Positions 1 through 6,074 are shown, counted from the first letter of the stretch. The stretch: DNA of 6,074 nucleotides from CAYWHE01 sp964458125 (GCA_964458125.1 CAYWHE010000232.1:1-6074); one strand, 5' to 3'. A program made the numbers and translations. The notes: generated by a model from the letters alone, not told the origin.

Positions 1-133
1 AACTACACCGCCATGGAGTGATCGCTCCGCCAAGGGGTGAACTACACCGCCATGGAGTGATCGCTCCGCCAAGGGGTGAACTACACCGCCATGGAGTGAT
101 CGCTCCGCCAAGGGGTGAACTACACCGCCATGG
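1..133. repeat. Tandem array of exact 39-bp units (three full copies plus a 16-bp partial), open at the left edge
   Basis: Units at 1-39, 40-78 and 79-117 are identical, and a fourth copy (118-133) matches for 16 bases before the sequence diverges. Each unit starts AACTACACCGCCATGG and ends CCGCCAAGGGGTG. Inside it is the near-palindrome GGAGTGATCGCTCC, with one T/G mismatch per arm, so every unit could form a short hairpin. Each unit also carries a CCATGG and a GATC. The period is a multiple of three, which keeps one plus-strand frame and two minus-strand frames open, but nothing suggests that the array is translated. The left end is outside the window, so the copy number is unknown. The perfect identity of the units suggests recent expansion or active homogenisation. 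The function is unknown. Confidence 0.95.
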
Positions 134-148
134 CGGAGAGTTCACCCC
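112..148. repeat. Imperfect palindrome closing the tandem array
   Basis: GGGGTGAACT (112-121) is perfectly complementary to AGTTCACCCC (139-148). Between them, after a small asymmetric internal loop, lies the 12-bp palindrome CCGCCATGGCGG (125-136). Read on the minus strand, the right half (GGGGTGAACTCTCCGCC) is nearly the same as the plus-strand unit segment GGGGTGAACTACACCGCC. The array therefore ends in a partial unit in inverted orientation. The structure could fold into a strong hairpin in RNA or a cruciform in DNA. It could act as a boundary element or a bidirectional terminator-like stem, but it has no adjacent T-run, so the role is open. Confidence 0.8.
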
Positions 149-212
149 AGGGGTTTATATCTCTATGACAGTAAAGCAGAGCCTGGTTAAAAAAACATTC
201 TTCCGAAAATTG

Positions 213-233
213 CATTCAGGTTAAATCTGAATG
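213..233 (-). terminator. Possible weak terminator hairpin downstream of the T9SS protein gene
   Basis: CATTCAG (213-219) and CTGAATG (227-233) form a perfect 7-bp stem with a 7-nt loop. This lies about 45 bp beyond the stop of the minus-strand gene that ends at 279. On the minus strand the stem is followed by CAATTTT and, about 18 nt later, by a run of seven Ts (complement of 189-195). The stem is AT-rich and the long T-run is not adjacent, so it is a poor match to a canonical intrinsic terminator. The position is right, but the function is only inferred. Confidence 0.3.
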
Positions 234-246
234 ACAACCGGAAGGC

Positions 247-263
247 GTGTTTGAAGAAAACAC
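247..263 (-). other. Small hairpin just after the stop codon of the T9SS protein gene
   Basis: GTGTTT (247-252) and AAACAC (258-263) form a perfect 6-bp stem with a 5-nt loop, 16 bp past the stop codon. No T-run follows it on either strand. It may be a 3'-end stabilising stem, may work with the hairpin at 213-233, or may be chance. The rest of 149-278 shows no gene. Confidence 0.25.
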
Positions 264-278
264 AAGGTTCATATCCTT

Positions 279-1880
279 TTATTTCCGGATCAGCAATTTT
301 TTACAACTGGTCCCCGTTGATTTTTCCACCCTGATCATGTAACAACCGTTACCGAGCCGGTCTGCTGACAACTGAACCTCGTTACAGGCCGATGCCATGC
401 TTTTAACCTGAACCACCTTGCCCAGCGGATCGGTGATGGTAATGACATCACCCGGCAGGAAGCCCCGTTCATGCTGAAGCCGGATCATTCCCGCTGAAGG
501 GTTGGGAGACAGGATGAAATCCTCTGCGGTTTCCTTTTCATCCAGTCCTGCACCGGTTGAATTACACTGTATGATCACGCCGGCCTGCGTATTGGTCCTG
601 ATGGCTGTCACGGTATTCTCCACGCCTCCGTTTGAAAAACTCCCGTCAGCGCTGTCGGATGGCGTAAACAGGGATGAAAACAACTGGGCATTGGCCTGGT
701 TGCATCCGGATCCGCCGGCATCATTGGTTTTGACGAGGTAGACGTCATTCAGCTGAGCCCCGAAACCACCCGTCAGGCCGGCCATGGCGTATCCACCATC
801 CGCGCAACGCGTTGCGGCATAGGATAAGCTGATATTTAATGTTGGTCCAAAAGTCTTGGCCCAGTTCACAACCCCGTCCGTATCTGCACGAAGCAGAAAA
901 TTATGATCGATATAACCGGAAGGTGAATTAACCTTGGCCTGCCCGGTAATGAACAAGCCCTCCGTGGGCTTCCAGTAAATGCTCCGGGCCCTTTCGGATT
1001 CCGCCGTACCGTATGTGTTAAGCCATAAAAAATTTCCGCCGTCATCCACCCTCAGTATACAGGCATCTTCCTGCCCCGTCCCGAAACTGGACGTATAGCC
1101 CGATACCAGGTACCCGCCGGTGGATGCCCGGGTTACGGAAAAAGCCTGCTCCGAATTGCTGCCCCCGTAGCTGTGAACCCATTGCTTGCTTCCGTTTGCA
1201 TTCAGTTTCGACAACAGGATGTCAAACAACCGGAGCGTGGATACATAGGTATATCCGGCCACTATGCAACCTCCGTCATCGGTGGCTTCAATGGCAAATA
1301 ACTGCTGGTCGGAATTCTGGGAGATGGCCTTGGACCAGAGCAGGGTTCCGTTTTTATCGGTTCTTACGACATACCCCGACTGATTCGCAGCTGTTCCGAA
1401 AGATGCCGTGGTGCCGGCAATGGCAAACCCGGAATCCGGCATGACCGTTAATGCATGGGCCTCATCATTGGCAGGTCCTCCGTAGGTTTTGGACCAGAGC
1501 ATAGTTCCCGAGCTGTTAATTTTTACCAGTAAAAAATCATTGGTTAACGTATCTGCGCTTAACCCAAAAGTGGTGCCGGCAAGAATAAATCCACCGGAAG
1601 GATCCTTTTTGATGGCCGCTCCAAACTCAAGTCCCGGTGAACCATAGGCCTTGCTCCATTGGACCATGCCCGTATTATCCGTTTTCACCACCCAGATATC
1701 GGACTGCCCTGCTCCGAAACTTTCCGTGGTGCCGCAAAGCATAAATCCACCGTCTCCGGTTTGAAGAATATCCTGGGCATCATCGTACGCCGCGCCGCCA
1801 TACAGATGCTGAAATTTAATTTGCGCGTGGACCAACAGGCCGCTAAAAAACAGGAATGCAATCAGGATTGATTTTTTCAT
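279..1880 (-). CDS. Secreted propeller-like repeat protein with T9SS type A C-terminal sorting domain
   Basis: This is a 533-residue exported protein. Residues 1-19 are a signal peptide: KK, a hydrophobic stretch, then VHA before Q20, which suits signal peptidase I. Residues 27 to about 389 hold seven repeats of about 52 residues, starting near 27, 79, 133, 185, 238, 290 and 344. Each follows a pattern like YGG..(D/E)..A......DGG(F/Y)..AG.T.SFG....D..(L/V)VK.(D/N)..G...W.K. Seven such units would suit a seven-bladed beta-propeller, which is an inference. A linker (about 390-445) contains Cys393 and Cys439, possibly a disulfide. Residues 456-533 match the Por secretion-system C-terminal sorting domain: a SPNPSAG opening, TDPLGKVV in the middle and a basic KKLLIRK end. 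The protein should cross the outer membrane by T9SS and be cleaved and surface-anchored or released. The ligand or activity is unknown, and no catalytic motif is visible. The start is set by the signal peptide. The gene lies 83 bp after the RecD-like gene on the same strand. Confidence 0.93.
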   Translation of the reverse strand: MKKSILIAFLFFSGLLVHAQIKFQHLYGGAAYDDAQDILQTGDGGFMLCGTTESFGAGQSDIWVVKTDNTGMVQWSKAYGSPGLEFGAAIKKDPSGGFILAGTTFGLSADTLTNDFLLVKINSSGTMLWSKTYGGPANDEAHALTVMPDSGFAIAGTTASFGTAANQSGYVVRTDKNGTLLWSKAISQNSDQQLFAIEATDDGGCIVAGYTYVSTLRLFDILLSKLNANGSKQWVHSYGGSNSEQAFSVTRASTGGYLVSGYTSSFGTGQEDACILRVDDGGNFLWLNTYGTAESERARSIYWKPTEGLFITGQAKVNSPSGYIDHNFLLRADTDGVVNWAKTFGPTLNISLSYAATRCADGGYAMAGLTGGFGAQLNDVYLVKTNDAGGSGCNQANAQLFSSLFTPSDSADGSFSNGGVENTVTAIRTNTQAGVIIQCNSTGAGLDEKETAEDFILSPNPSAGMIRLQHERGFLPGDVITITDPLGKVVQVKSMASACNEVQLSADRLGNGCYMIRVEKSTGTSCKKLLIRK

Positions 1881-1928
1881 CGTATACGTGTTATTTCCGG
1901 CTCACAGGGAGACCGGATGAAGGAACAG

Positions 1929-1936
1929 CGAAATTA
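1929..1936 (-). promoter_or_regulatory. Candidate -7 promoter element for the T9SS protein gene
   Basis: On the minus strand this reads TAATTTCG, five of the six fixed positions of the Bacteroidota -7 consensus TAnnTTTG. A TTG lies about 14 nt upstream, closer than the usual spacing of about 19. Initiation here would give a leader of roughly 40 nt before the ATG at 1880. The 83-bp gap contains nothing better and no clear terminator, so read-through from the helicase genes is equally possible. Confidence 0.25.
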
Positions 1937-1963
1937 AAACTTAAATCCGTCAATAAAAAACGT

Positions 1964-3430
1964 TCAGCCCTTCCGGAAAAACTTTTCATTCATATTGATG
2001 AAATAGAGTTTCTTCCTGGCCCTGGTTACGGCCGTATACAGCCACCTGAGGTATCCGGTGGTAAACATTTCTTCGGTCATGTAGCCGCTGTCCACAAACA
2101 CTTCATTCCATTGTCCACCCTGGGCCTTGTGACAGGTTACCGCATAGCTGAACTTCACCTGAAGAGCATTCAGCCAGGGATCCTGGAACACTTTGCGGTA
2201 AACGATCTTACCTGTTTTTTTTGATGCATACGTCTGCGCGACAGAATGAAAAAGGGTTTTGGAATCATCCCTGGATAAGGCCGGGGATTCAGCGTACAGG
2301 GTGTTCAGCAACAACAGGGCCTCCGTTTCAGGCTCCTCCTCATAATCGGCCAGCGTCAGCAGAACCCTGGCGAACCGGAAACCGAAACGTTCCTCGATTT
2401 TATATACGCGTTTAATTCGTATAACATCACCGTTAGCTATAAACCCGGCTTTGGATTCCCCGGTCAGCCAGAAATAGTTATTCTTCACCACCATCATGCT
2501 GTCCCCGCTGCTGATCTCATCCTCCTGGCCGAGTATGTTCATGCGTATATGCTGGTTGTACTTGTTGGCCTGTTTGTTTGAACGGCAAACCACCAGGGCC
2601 TCATCATCGTAACGGCTGCCAAAATGATCCTGCATGCGTTCGCTGATGTTCTGGCCATACAAGGCCTCCACATCGTCAAATCCGGCTGTTTTTAAAACCG
2701 GAAGACTTTCCTTACGGCCGACCAGTATGCGAAGTGAAGTGGCATTCATCAGGATTCCCGACTCCCGCACCTGGCGCACCACTTCTTTCATTTCATGCAT
2801 ATAAACCCGGGTATGATAACACGACTGAATGTATGCCGCATCCAGTGAATGGCTTTCCGTTTCGCTGACCGGGGGAAGCTGGGCCGTATCGCCCGACAAT
2901 ATCAGCATGCAACCGGGCTTGCTGAACACAAAAGCAAACAGGTCATCCAGCAGACTGCGGCTGCCAAAAAGATCGGAGCGGTCGTTGCCGGACGGAATCA
3001 TCGAAGCTTCATCCACGAGGTAAACGGTATTGGACATGGCGGCCTTGTCGTTTAGCCGCACCTGCAGTTCACCTGACTTACCGGATTGCAGGGCATAAAT
3101 CTTTTTGTGAATCGTAAGCGCTTCCAATCCCGTATAACTCCGCAACACCTTGGCCGCACGGCCGGTGGGAGCCAGCATGACCACCTGGTAACGAAGGCCT
3201 GGCAAGGTCTTGCTCAGTGCCTGTATGAACGTTGTTTTCCCGGTACCGGCAAATCCCTTCAGGAGGAAAGTTTTGGTTGACGCCGGATCCTTAAAAAAAT
3301 CATTGAACAACTGAGCGGCCCTTCGCTGGTCACCGGTGGGTTCATGACCGATGTGCCCGAGAAGCGTATCACTGAAAGCGGGTTTGCTTCCTCCGGTCCG
3401 GCTCATGGCATCCTTGTTCAGCGTCTCCAT
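1964..3430 (-). CDS. RecD-like superfamily 1 DNA helicase / AAA family ATPase
   Basis: This 488-residue protein has the full motif set of a RecD/Pif1-type SF1 helicase (COG0507-like). It shows a Q-motif region PTGDQRRA (31-38), Walker A GFAGTGKTT (59-67), motif Ia APTGRAAK (87-94), Walker B VDEAS (139-143), motif III LSGDTAQLPPV (178-188) and motif IV VVCRSNKQA (280-288). NGDVIRI (333-339) begins the C-terminal region, followed by VTCHKAQGGQ (431-440) and motif VI YTAVTRARKKLYF (465-477). The closing part resembles the UvrD_C_2 domain. It probably couples ATP hydrolysis to 5'-3' DNA unwinding, the direction being inferred from the family. It is shorter than RecD of RecBCD or RecD2 and lacks their N-terminal extensions, and no recB or recC is nearby. 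It is best called a stand-alone RecD-like helicase. Its ATG shares one base with the recG stop (TGATG), which fixes this start over the Met at residue 9 and implies translational coupling. Confidence 0.93.
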   Translation of the reverse strand: METLNKDAMSRTGGSKPAFSDTLLGHIGHEPTGDQRRAAQLFNDFFKDPASTKTFLLKGFAGTGKTTFIQALSKTLPGLRYQVVMLAPTGRAAKVLRSYTGLEALTIHKKIYALQSGKSGELQVRLNDKAAMSNTVYLVDEASMIPSGNDRSDLFGSRSLLDDLFAFVFSKPGCMLILSGDTAQLPPVSETESHSLDAAYIQSCYHTRVYMHEMKEVVRQVRESGILMNATSLRILVGRKESLPVLKTAGFDDVEALYGQNISERMQDHFGSRYDDEALVVCRSNKQANKYNQHIRMNILGQEDEISSGDSMMVVKNNYFWLTGESKAGFIANGDVIRIKRVYKIEERFGFRFARVLLTLADYEEEPETEALLLLNTLYAESPALSRDDSKTLFHSVAQTYASKKTGKIVYRKVFQDPWLNALQVKFSYAVTCHKAQGGQWNEVFVDSGYMTEEMFTTGYLRWLYTAVTRARKKLYFINMNEKFFRKG

Positions 3431-5550
3431 CAGCTGACACGGCTCCAGTTGGCCGCAAATTCAACGTCCTTTTCCAGTTGTTTCTGAATGCAATGGTTTT
3501 CCGGCATGGCCAGTTCGGGATCCTGCCTGATGATCTGCAGCGCTGCCGCACGTGCCGCCTCCAGGATGGGCGTATCCCGGGCCAGGTCTGCAATACGTAA
3601 ATCCAGCAATCCGCTCTGGCGGGTGCCCGTAATATCACCGGGGCCGCGAAGCCTTAAATCCGTTTCCGCGATTTCAAATCCGTCATTGGTGCGGACCATG
3701 GTTTCCATCCGGGTCCTGCTGTCGGCGCCAAGCTGGTAATCGGTGACGAGAATGCAGTAACTCTGATCGGCACCCCGGCCTACCCTGCCCCGGAGCTGGT
3801 GAAGCTGGGAAAGTCCGAAACGCTGCGCACTTTCAATGACCATCACGGAAGCATTGGGTACGTTCACGCCGACTTCAATAACCGTAGTGGCCACGAGGAT
3901 ATTTGTTTTTCCTTCCGCAAACTGTTTCATCTCATAGTCTTTATCGGCCGGTTTCATCCGGCCATGTACAATGCTTACCCGGTAACCGGGCAAAGGGAAG
4001 TCCCGGCTGATGCTTTCAAATCCCTCCATGAGGTTGTTCAGGTCCATTTTCTCCGACTCTTCAATTAAAGGATATACCACGTAAACCTGCCGGCCCAGCC
4101 TGATCTGTTCCTTCAGAAATCCGATGATCCAGAGCCTGTTGCTTTCGTATTTATGCATGGTTACGATGGGTTTGCGTCCAGGAGGCATCTCATCAATAAC
4201 CGATATATCCAGGTCCCCATACAGGGTCATGGCCAGGGTACGTGGAATTGGCGTGGCTGTCATCACGAGCACATGCGGCAGCTTTTCCTGTCGTTTCCAG
4301 AGCCTGGCCCGCTGCTCCACGCCAAAGCGGTGCTGCTCATCGATCACCACCAGTCCGAGGTCGTGAAACTGAACGGCCTCTTCAATAAGGGCATGCGTGC
4401 CGATCAGGATGGGTATTTTATTTTCCGCCAGGTCGCGAAGCAGTACTTTCCGTTGGGCCGTTTTGGTGGATCCCGTGAGCAGTGCGGCCATCAGGCCGGT
4501 GTTTTCCAGCATGGAAGTGATGGTCTGAAAATGCTGGGCGGCAAGGATTTCCGTCGGAGCCATCAGGCAGGCCTGATAACCGTTGTCCATGGCAATGAGC
4601 ATGCTCAGCAGCGCCACCAGTGTTTTTCCGCTTCCCACGTCTCCCTGCAGCAACCGGTTCATTTGCTTCCCGGTATTCATGTCCTGGCGGATCTCCCGCA
4701 TCACCCTTTTTTGCGCACCGGTCAACGGAAACGGGAGACGGTGATGAAAGAAATCATTAAAATGACTGCCCACTACGGAAAACTTTTTGCCTTCATACTT
4801 TTCCAGGCGAATGGCTTTTTGCTTCAGGAGCTTGAACTGAATGTAAAAGAGTTCCTCGAACTTCAGCCTGAACCGGGCCTTCTGCAGCATTTCGGCATCT
4901 GTGGGCAAATGAATCTGGAAGGTGGCCTCACGCAAAGAAATCAGGCGCAGGTCGTGCAGGATTGACGGCGGAAGGGTTTCATCCATAAACGCCGGCAACT
5001 GCCCGCATACGGTTTTCAGCATTTTAAACAGGGCCTTACTGTCAATACCTTTCGTCCTGGCCTTTTCCGATCCGCTGTATATTCCCTGGAAGCCCAGGGT
5101 CCTGTTTTCCACTTCCGGGGTGATGATTTCCATTTCCGGGTGAACGATATTGAGTTTACCGTTGAAGACGGAAGGTTTTCCAAAAACGATATAGGGAACA
5201 CCGGCTTTCACGCTGTCGCGGATCCATTGAAGTCCCTTAAACCAGACCAGTTCAACACTTCCCGTTTCATCCCTGAAATTCGCCACCAGTCTTCTTCCCC
5301 TTTTTTCTCCGGCTTCCGAAATTTTCGAAATGCTGCCCTTCAGTTGAATATAGGTATTCTCTTCACGGATCTCACTGATTTTATAAAACCTGGAACGGTC
5401 GACATAGCGAAATGGATAATGCTGCAACAGGTCGCCAAAGGTGTGAATGTTAAATTCCTTCTTCAGCACTTCAGCGCGCTGAGGCCCGACCCCTTTCAGA
5501 AATTCAATGGGCTTGTCGAAAAATCCGGATACAGATGTTGCCATGTTCAT
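3430..5550 (-). CDS. recG: ATP-dependent DNA helicase RecG
   Basis: RecG is a superfamily 2 helicase that binds branched DNA and regresses stalled forks or migrates Holliday junctions. From the start at 5550 the protein has 706 residues, close to the 693 of E. coli RecG. A helix-hairpin-helix-like segment (18-53, with LKGVGPQRA) is followed by the OB-fold wedge domain (about 65-144). The motor domains show GAQ (Gln280), Walker A GDVGSGKT (303-310), APTE (331-334), the DEQH box (404-407), MTATPIPRT (430-438), TTVIEVGVNVP (555-565) and motif VI ending QLRGRVGRG (585-593). RGPGDITGTRQSG (635-647) is the conserved C-terminal RecG region that links ATPase to translocation. The frame stays open upstream to an ATG at 5778, adding 76 residues. 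That extension resembles no RecG domain and lies across a good promoter, so I reject it. A second ATG at 5544 (704 residues) is equally plausible. The stop overlaps the start of the RecD-like gene by one base. Confidence 0.95.
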   Translation of the reverse strand: MNMATSVSGFFDKPIEFLKGVGPQRAEVLKKEFNIHTFGDLLQHYPFRYVDRSRFYKISEIREENTYIQLKGSISKISEAGEKRGRRLVANFRDETGSVELVWFKGLQWIRDSVKAGVPYIVFGKPSVFNGKLNIVHPEMEIITPEVENRTLGFQGIYSGSEKARTKGIDSKALFKMLKTVCGQLPAFMDETLPPSILHDLRLISLREATFQIHLPTDAEMLQKARFRLKFEELFYIQFKLLKQKAIRLEKYEGKKFSVVGSHFNDFFHHRLPFPLTGAQKRVMREIRQDMNTGKQMNRLLQGDVGSGKTLVALLSMLIAMDNGYQACLMAPTEILAAQHFQTITSMLENTGLMAALLTGSTKTAQRKVLLRDLAENKIPILIGTHALIEEAVQFHDLGLVVIDEQHRFGVEQRARLWKRQEKLPHVLVMTATPIPRTLAMTLYGDLDISVIDEMPPGRKPIVTMHKYESNRLWIIGFLKEQIRLGRQVYVVYPLIEESEKMDLNNLMEGFESISRDFPLPGYRVSIVHGRMKPADKDYEMKQFAEGKTNILVATTVIEVGVNVPNASVMVIESAQRFGLSQLHQLRGRVGRGADQSYCILVTDYQLGADSRTRMETMVRTNDGFEIAETDLRLRGPGDITGTRQSGLLDLRIADLARDTPILEAARAAALQIIRQDPELAMPENHCIQKQLEKDVEFAANWSRVS

Positions 5551-5560
5551 TTGCGGCAGG

Positions 5561-5568
5561 CAAAGGTA
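5561..5568 (-). promoter_or_regulatory. recG promoter, -7 element TACCTTTG
   Basis: The minus strand reads TACCTTTG, a perfect match to the Bacteroidota primary-sigma -7 consensus TAnnTTTG. It lies 10 bp upstream of the ATG at 5550. No clear TTTG-type -33 box is seen at the usual distance upstream, which is common because that element is weak. Transcription starting several bases downstream would leave a leader of only about 5-12 nt before the ATG at 5550 or 5544, and this argues for a short RecG. Confidence 0.6.
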
Positions 5569-5601
5569 GGGAATTGATTTGCTAACCGGATATAAAGTGG
5601 C

Positions 5602-5621
5602 GCCGGAGGCATTCCGCCGGC
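5602..5621. repeat. GC-rich inverted repeat upstream of recG
   Basis: GCCGGAGG (5602-5609) and CCGCCGGC (5614-5621) pair in seven of eight positions around a 4-nt CATT loop. It lies about 35 bp upstream of the recG -7 element, and no T-run follows it on either strand. It could be an operator or an incidental stem; the function is not evident. Confidence 0.4.
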
Positions 5622-5815
5622 AGAAACGCTGATGGAACATGGTACGTTTGTTCAGACTGCGGCTGATGGCGGACCGGAATAAAAATTTTTGCACGATACC
5701 TCGTCGGTTCATCAGCGAAAGCAACCGGTAAATAGACCCAGGCACCATGCCTGTATCAATCCGGACATACCCGGACAATTAAAAGATTTAAACTGCTGAC
5801 CGGTCGTTCTATAAA

Positions 5816-5831
5816 GGTGATCCAGATCACC
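5816..5831. promoter_or_regulatory. Perfect 16-bp dyad with a CRP/FNR-like core
   Basis: GGTGATC and GATCACC are exact inverted repeats around a CA spacer, giving GTGA-N6-TCAC. That spacing and core are those of the E. coli CRP consensus TGTGA-N6-TCACA. The dyad lies 151 bp before the plus-strand start at 5983 and 265 bp before the recG start, so if it is a real operator, either gene could be its target. A Bacteroidota CRP/FNR-family protein would be the natural candidate ligand. A short dyad like this can also arise by chance. Confidence 0.4.
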
Positions 5832-5948
5832 CGGTTCCGGATTCGTTTTATCCTTTATTTATTTGAATAGCAGGCAATGACCGTACCGCTGCCATTATTT
5901 TCTGGTGGCAAAGCTTTTATCCGTCCGTCGGAATACCTAAAAATTCCT

Positions 5949-5956
5949 TTTCTTTG
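5949..5956 (+). promoter_or_regulatory. Candidate -7 element for the right-hand gene
   Basis: TTTCTTTG matches five of the six fixed positions of TAnnTTTG and would give a leader of about 20 nt before the ATG at 5983. No clear -33 box is visible. A similar five-of-six match (TTTATTTG, 5858-5865) lies further upstream and just beyond the dyad, so the true promoter is uncertain. Confidence 0.2.
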
Positions 5957-5982
5957 ATTGGTAATATTATCCTGATTGTAAC

Positions 5983-6074
5983 ATGAAGCAAACGATTTCC
6001 TCCACCCTGTTTTTACTCTTCACCTCCGTTCATACCCTCTTTGGCGGTACCGGAGACACCACCCGTATCCAGGT
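5983..6074 (+). CDS. N-terminus of a predicted secreted protein, cut by the right edge
   Basis: Thirty full codons are present before the window ends. The start is well defined, because an in-frame TAA lies at 5962-5964 and the ATG at 5983 is the first after it. The peptide opens MKQTISSTLFLLFTSVHTLF, a short basic end followed by a hydrophobic stretch typical of a Sec signal peptide. There is no lipobox cysteine and no clear AxA cleavage site. The mature part begins around GGTGDTTRIQ. Many Bacteroidota secreted proteins, including peptide-N-glycosidase F-related ones, have a GDTT-x-x-Q segment just after the signal peptide. That is only a weak hint, so no function is assigned. There is no Shine-Dalgarno sequence upstream. 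Confidence 0.7.
   Translation, partial: MKQTISSTLFLLFTSVHTLFGGTGDTTRIQ

Larger units (their letters stand above)
5551..5982. other. Divergent intergenic region between recG and the right-hand gene
   Basis: This 432-bp stretch has no convincing gene. The minus-strand frame of recG stays open through it to 5778, but the encoded residues are basic and low in conserved character and match no domain I recognise. It contains the recG promoter (5561-5568), a GC-rich hairpin (5602-5621), a direct repeat CCGGACA at 5761-5767 and 5771-5777 (exactly 10 bp apart), a 16-bp dyad (5816-5831) and a more AT-rich right half (about 5840-5982) where a plus-strand promoter would be expected. Confidence 0.7.

Noticed and set aside
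1..148. CRISPR array
   Set aside because: The units are contiguous 39-bp repeats without unique spacers, and no cas genes are present.
18..224. Plus-strand 68-codon reading frame with a 13-residue repeat, over the tandem array
   Set aside because: The periodic peptide simply follows from a 39-bp unit being divisible by three. There is no ribosome-binding or promoter signal, no recognisable domain, and the minus strand of the array has two open frames as well.
1964..1990. Intrinsic terminator after the RecD-like gene
   Set aside because: A TTCCGGAA palindrome near the stop is followed on the minus strand by six Ts, but it has no loop and lies inside the coding sequence, so it cannot form a proper terminator stem.
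4153..4965. 270-codon plus-strand open frame antisense to recG
   Set aside because: It lies entirely inside recG, whose minus-strand frame carries all the conserved helicase motifs. The antisense peptide is rich in His and Gln and shows no domain, so it is a shadow frame.
1964..5550. Defence island or mobile helicase system
   Set aside because: Both helicases have ordinary repair-type motif sets and no nuclease, methyltransferase, integrase or toxin partner is visible, so a housekeeping role is the simpler reading.
5551..5778. 76-residue N-terminal extension of RecG, or a small separate gene
   Set aside because: The segment matches no RecG domain, spans a perfect -7 promoter element and has no independent stop before recG, so it is most simply untranslated DNA.

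Overview
The window looks like chromosomal DNA of a member of the Bacteroidota, probably near Chitinophagales/Saprospirales, although the exact lineage is inferred. Three things point there: a secreted protein with a C-terminal type IX secretion (T9SS) sorting domain, a perfect TAnnTTTG-type -7 promoter element directly upstream of recG, and the lack of clear Shine-Dalgarno sequences at the starts. Base composition is near 50% GC with no obvious break, and I see no transposase, integrase, tRNA, rRNA or CRISPR array.

Layout from left to right. Positions 1-148 are the right end of a tandem array of exact 39-bp units that runs in from outside the window and ends in an imperfect palindrome. Positions 149-278 are non-coding, with two small hairpins downstream of the first gene. 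Three genes follow on the minus strand, so their transcription order runs right to left. They are recG (about 3430-5550), a RecD-like superfamily 1 helicase/ATPase (1964-3430) and a secreted T9SS-sorted protein with about seven propeller-like repeats (279-1880). The two helicase genes share one base in a TGATG stop/start junction, so they are almost certainly co-transcribed and translationally coupled. The secreted protein lies 83 bp further on. It could be read through from the same transcript or have its own weak promoter.

A 432-bp divergent intergenic region (5551-5982) separates recG from a plus-strand gene that is cut off by the right edge (5983 to the end) and begins with a signal peptide. 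This gap holds the recG promoter, a GC-rich hairpin and a 16-bp perfect dyad with a GTGA-N6-TCAC core like that of CRP/FNR-family operators.

RecG remodels stalled replication forks and recombination intermediates, and the second helicase probably also acts on DNA, so the pair reads as a housekeeping DNA-repair unit. The T9SS protein is exported and functionally unrelated. I do not see a convincing undescribed multi-gene system. The items most worth a second look are the terminally inverted 39-bp array, the coupled recG/RecD-like pair, the recG start with a near-leaderless promoter, and the CRP-like dyad.
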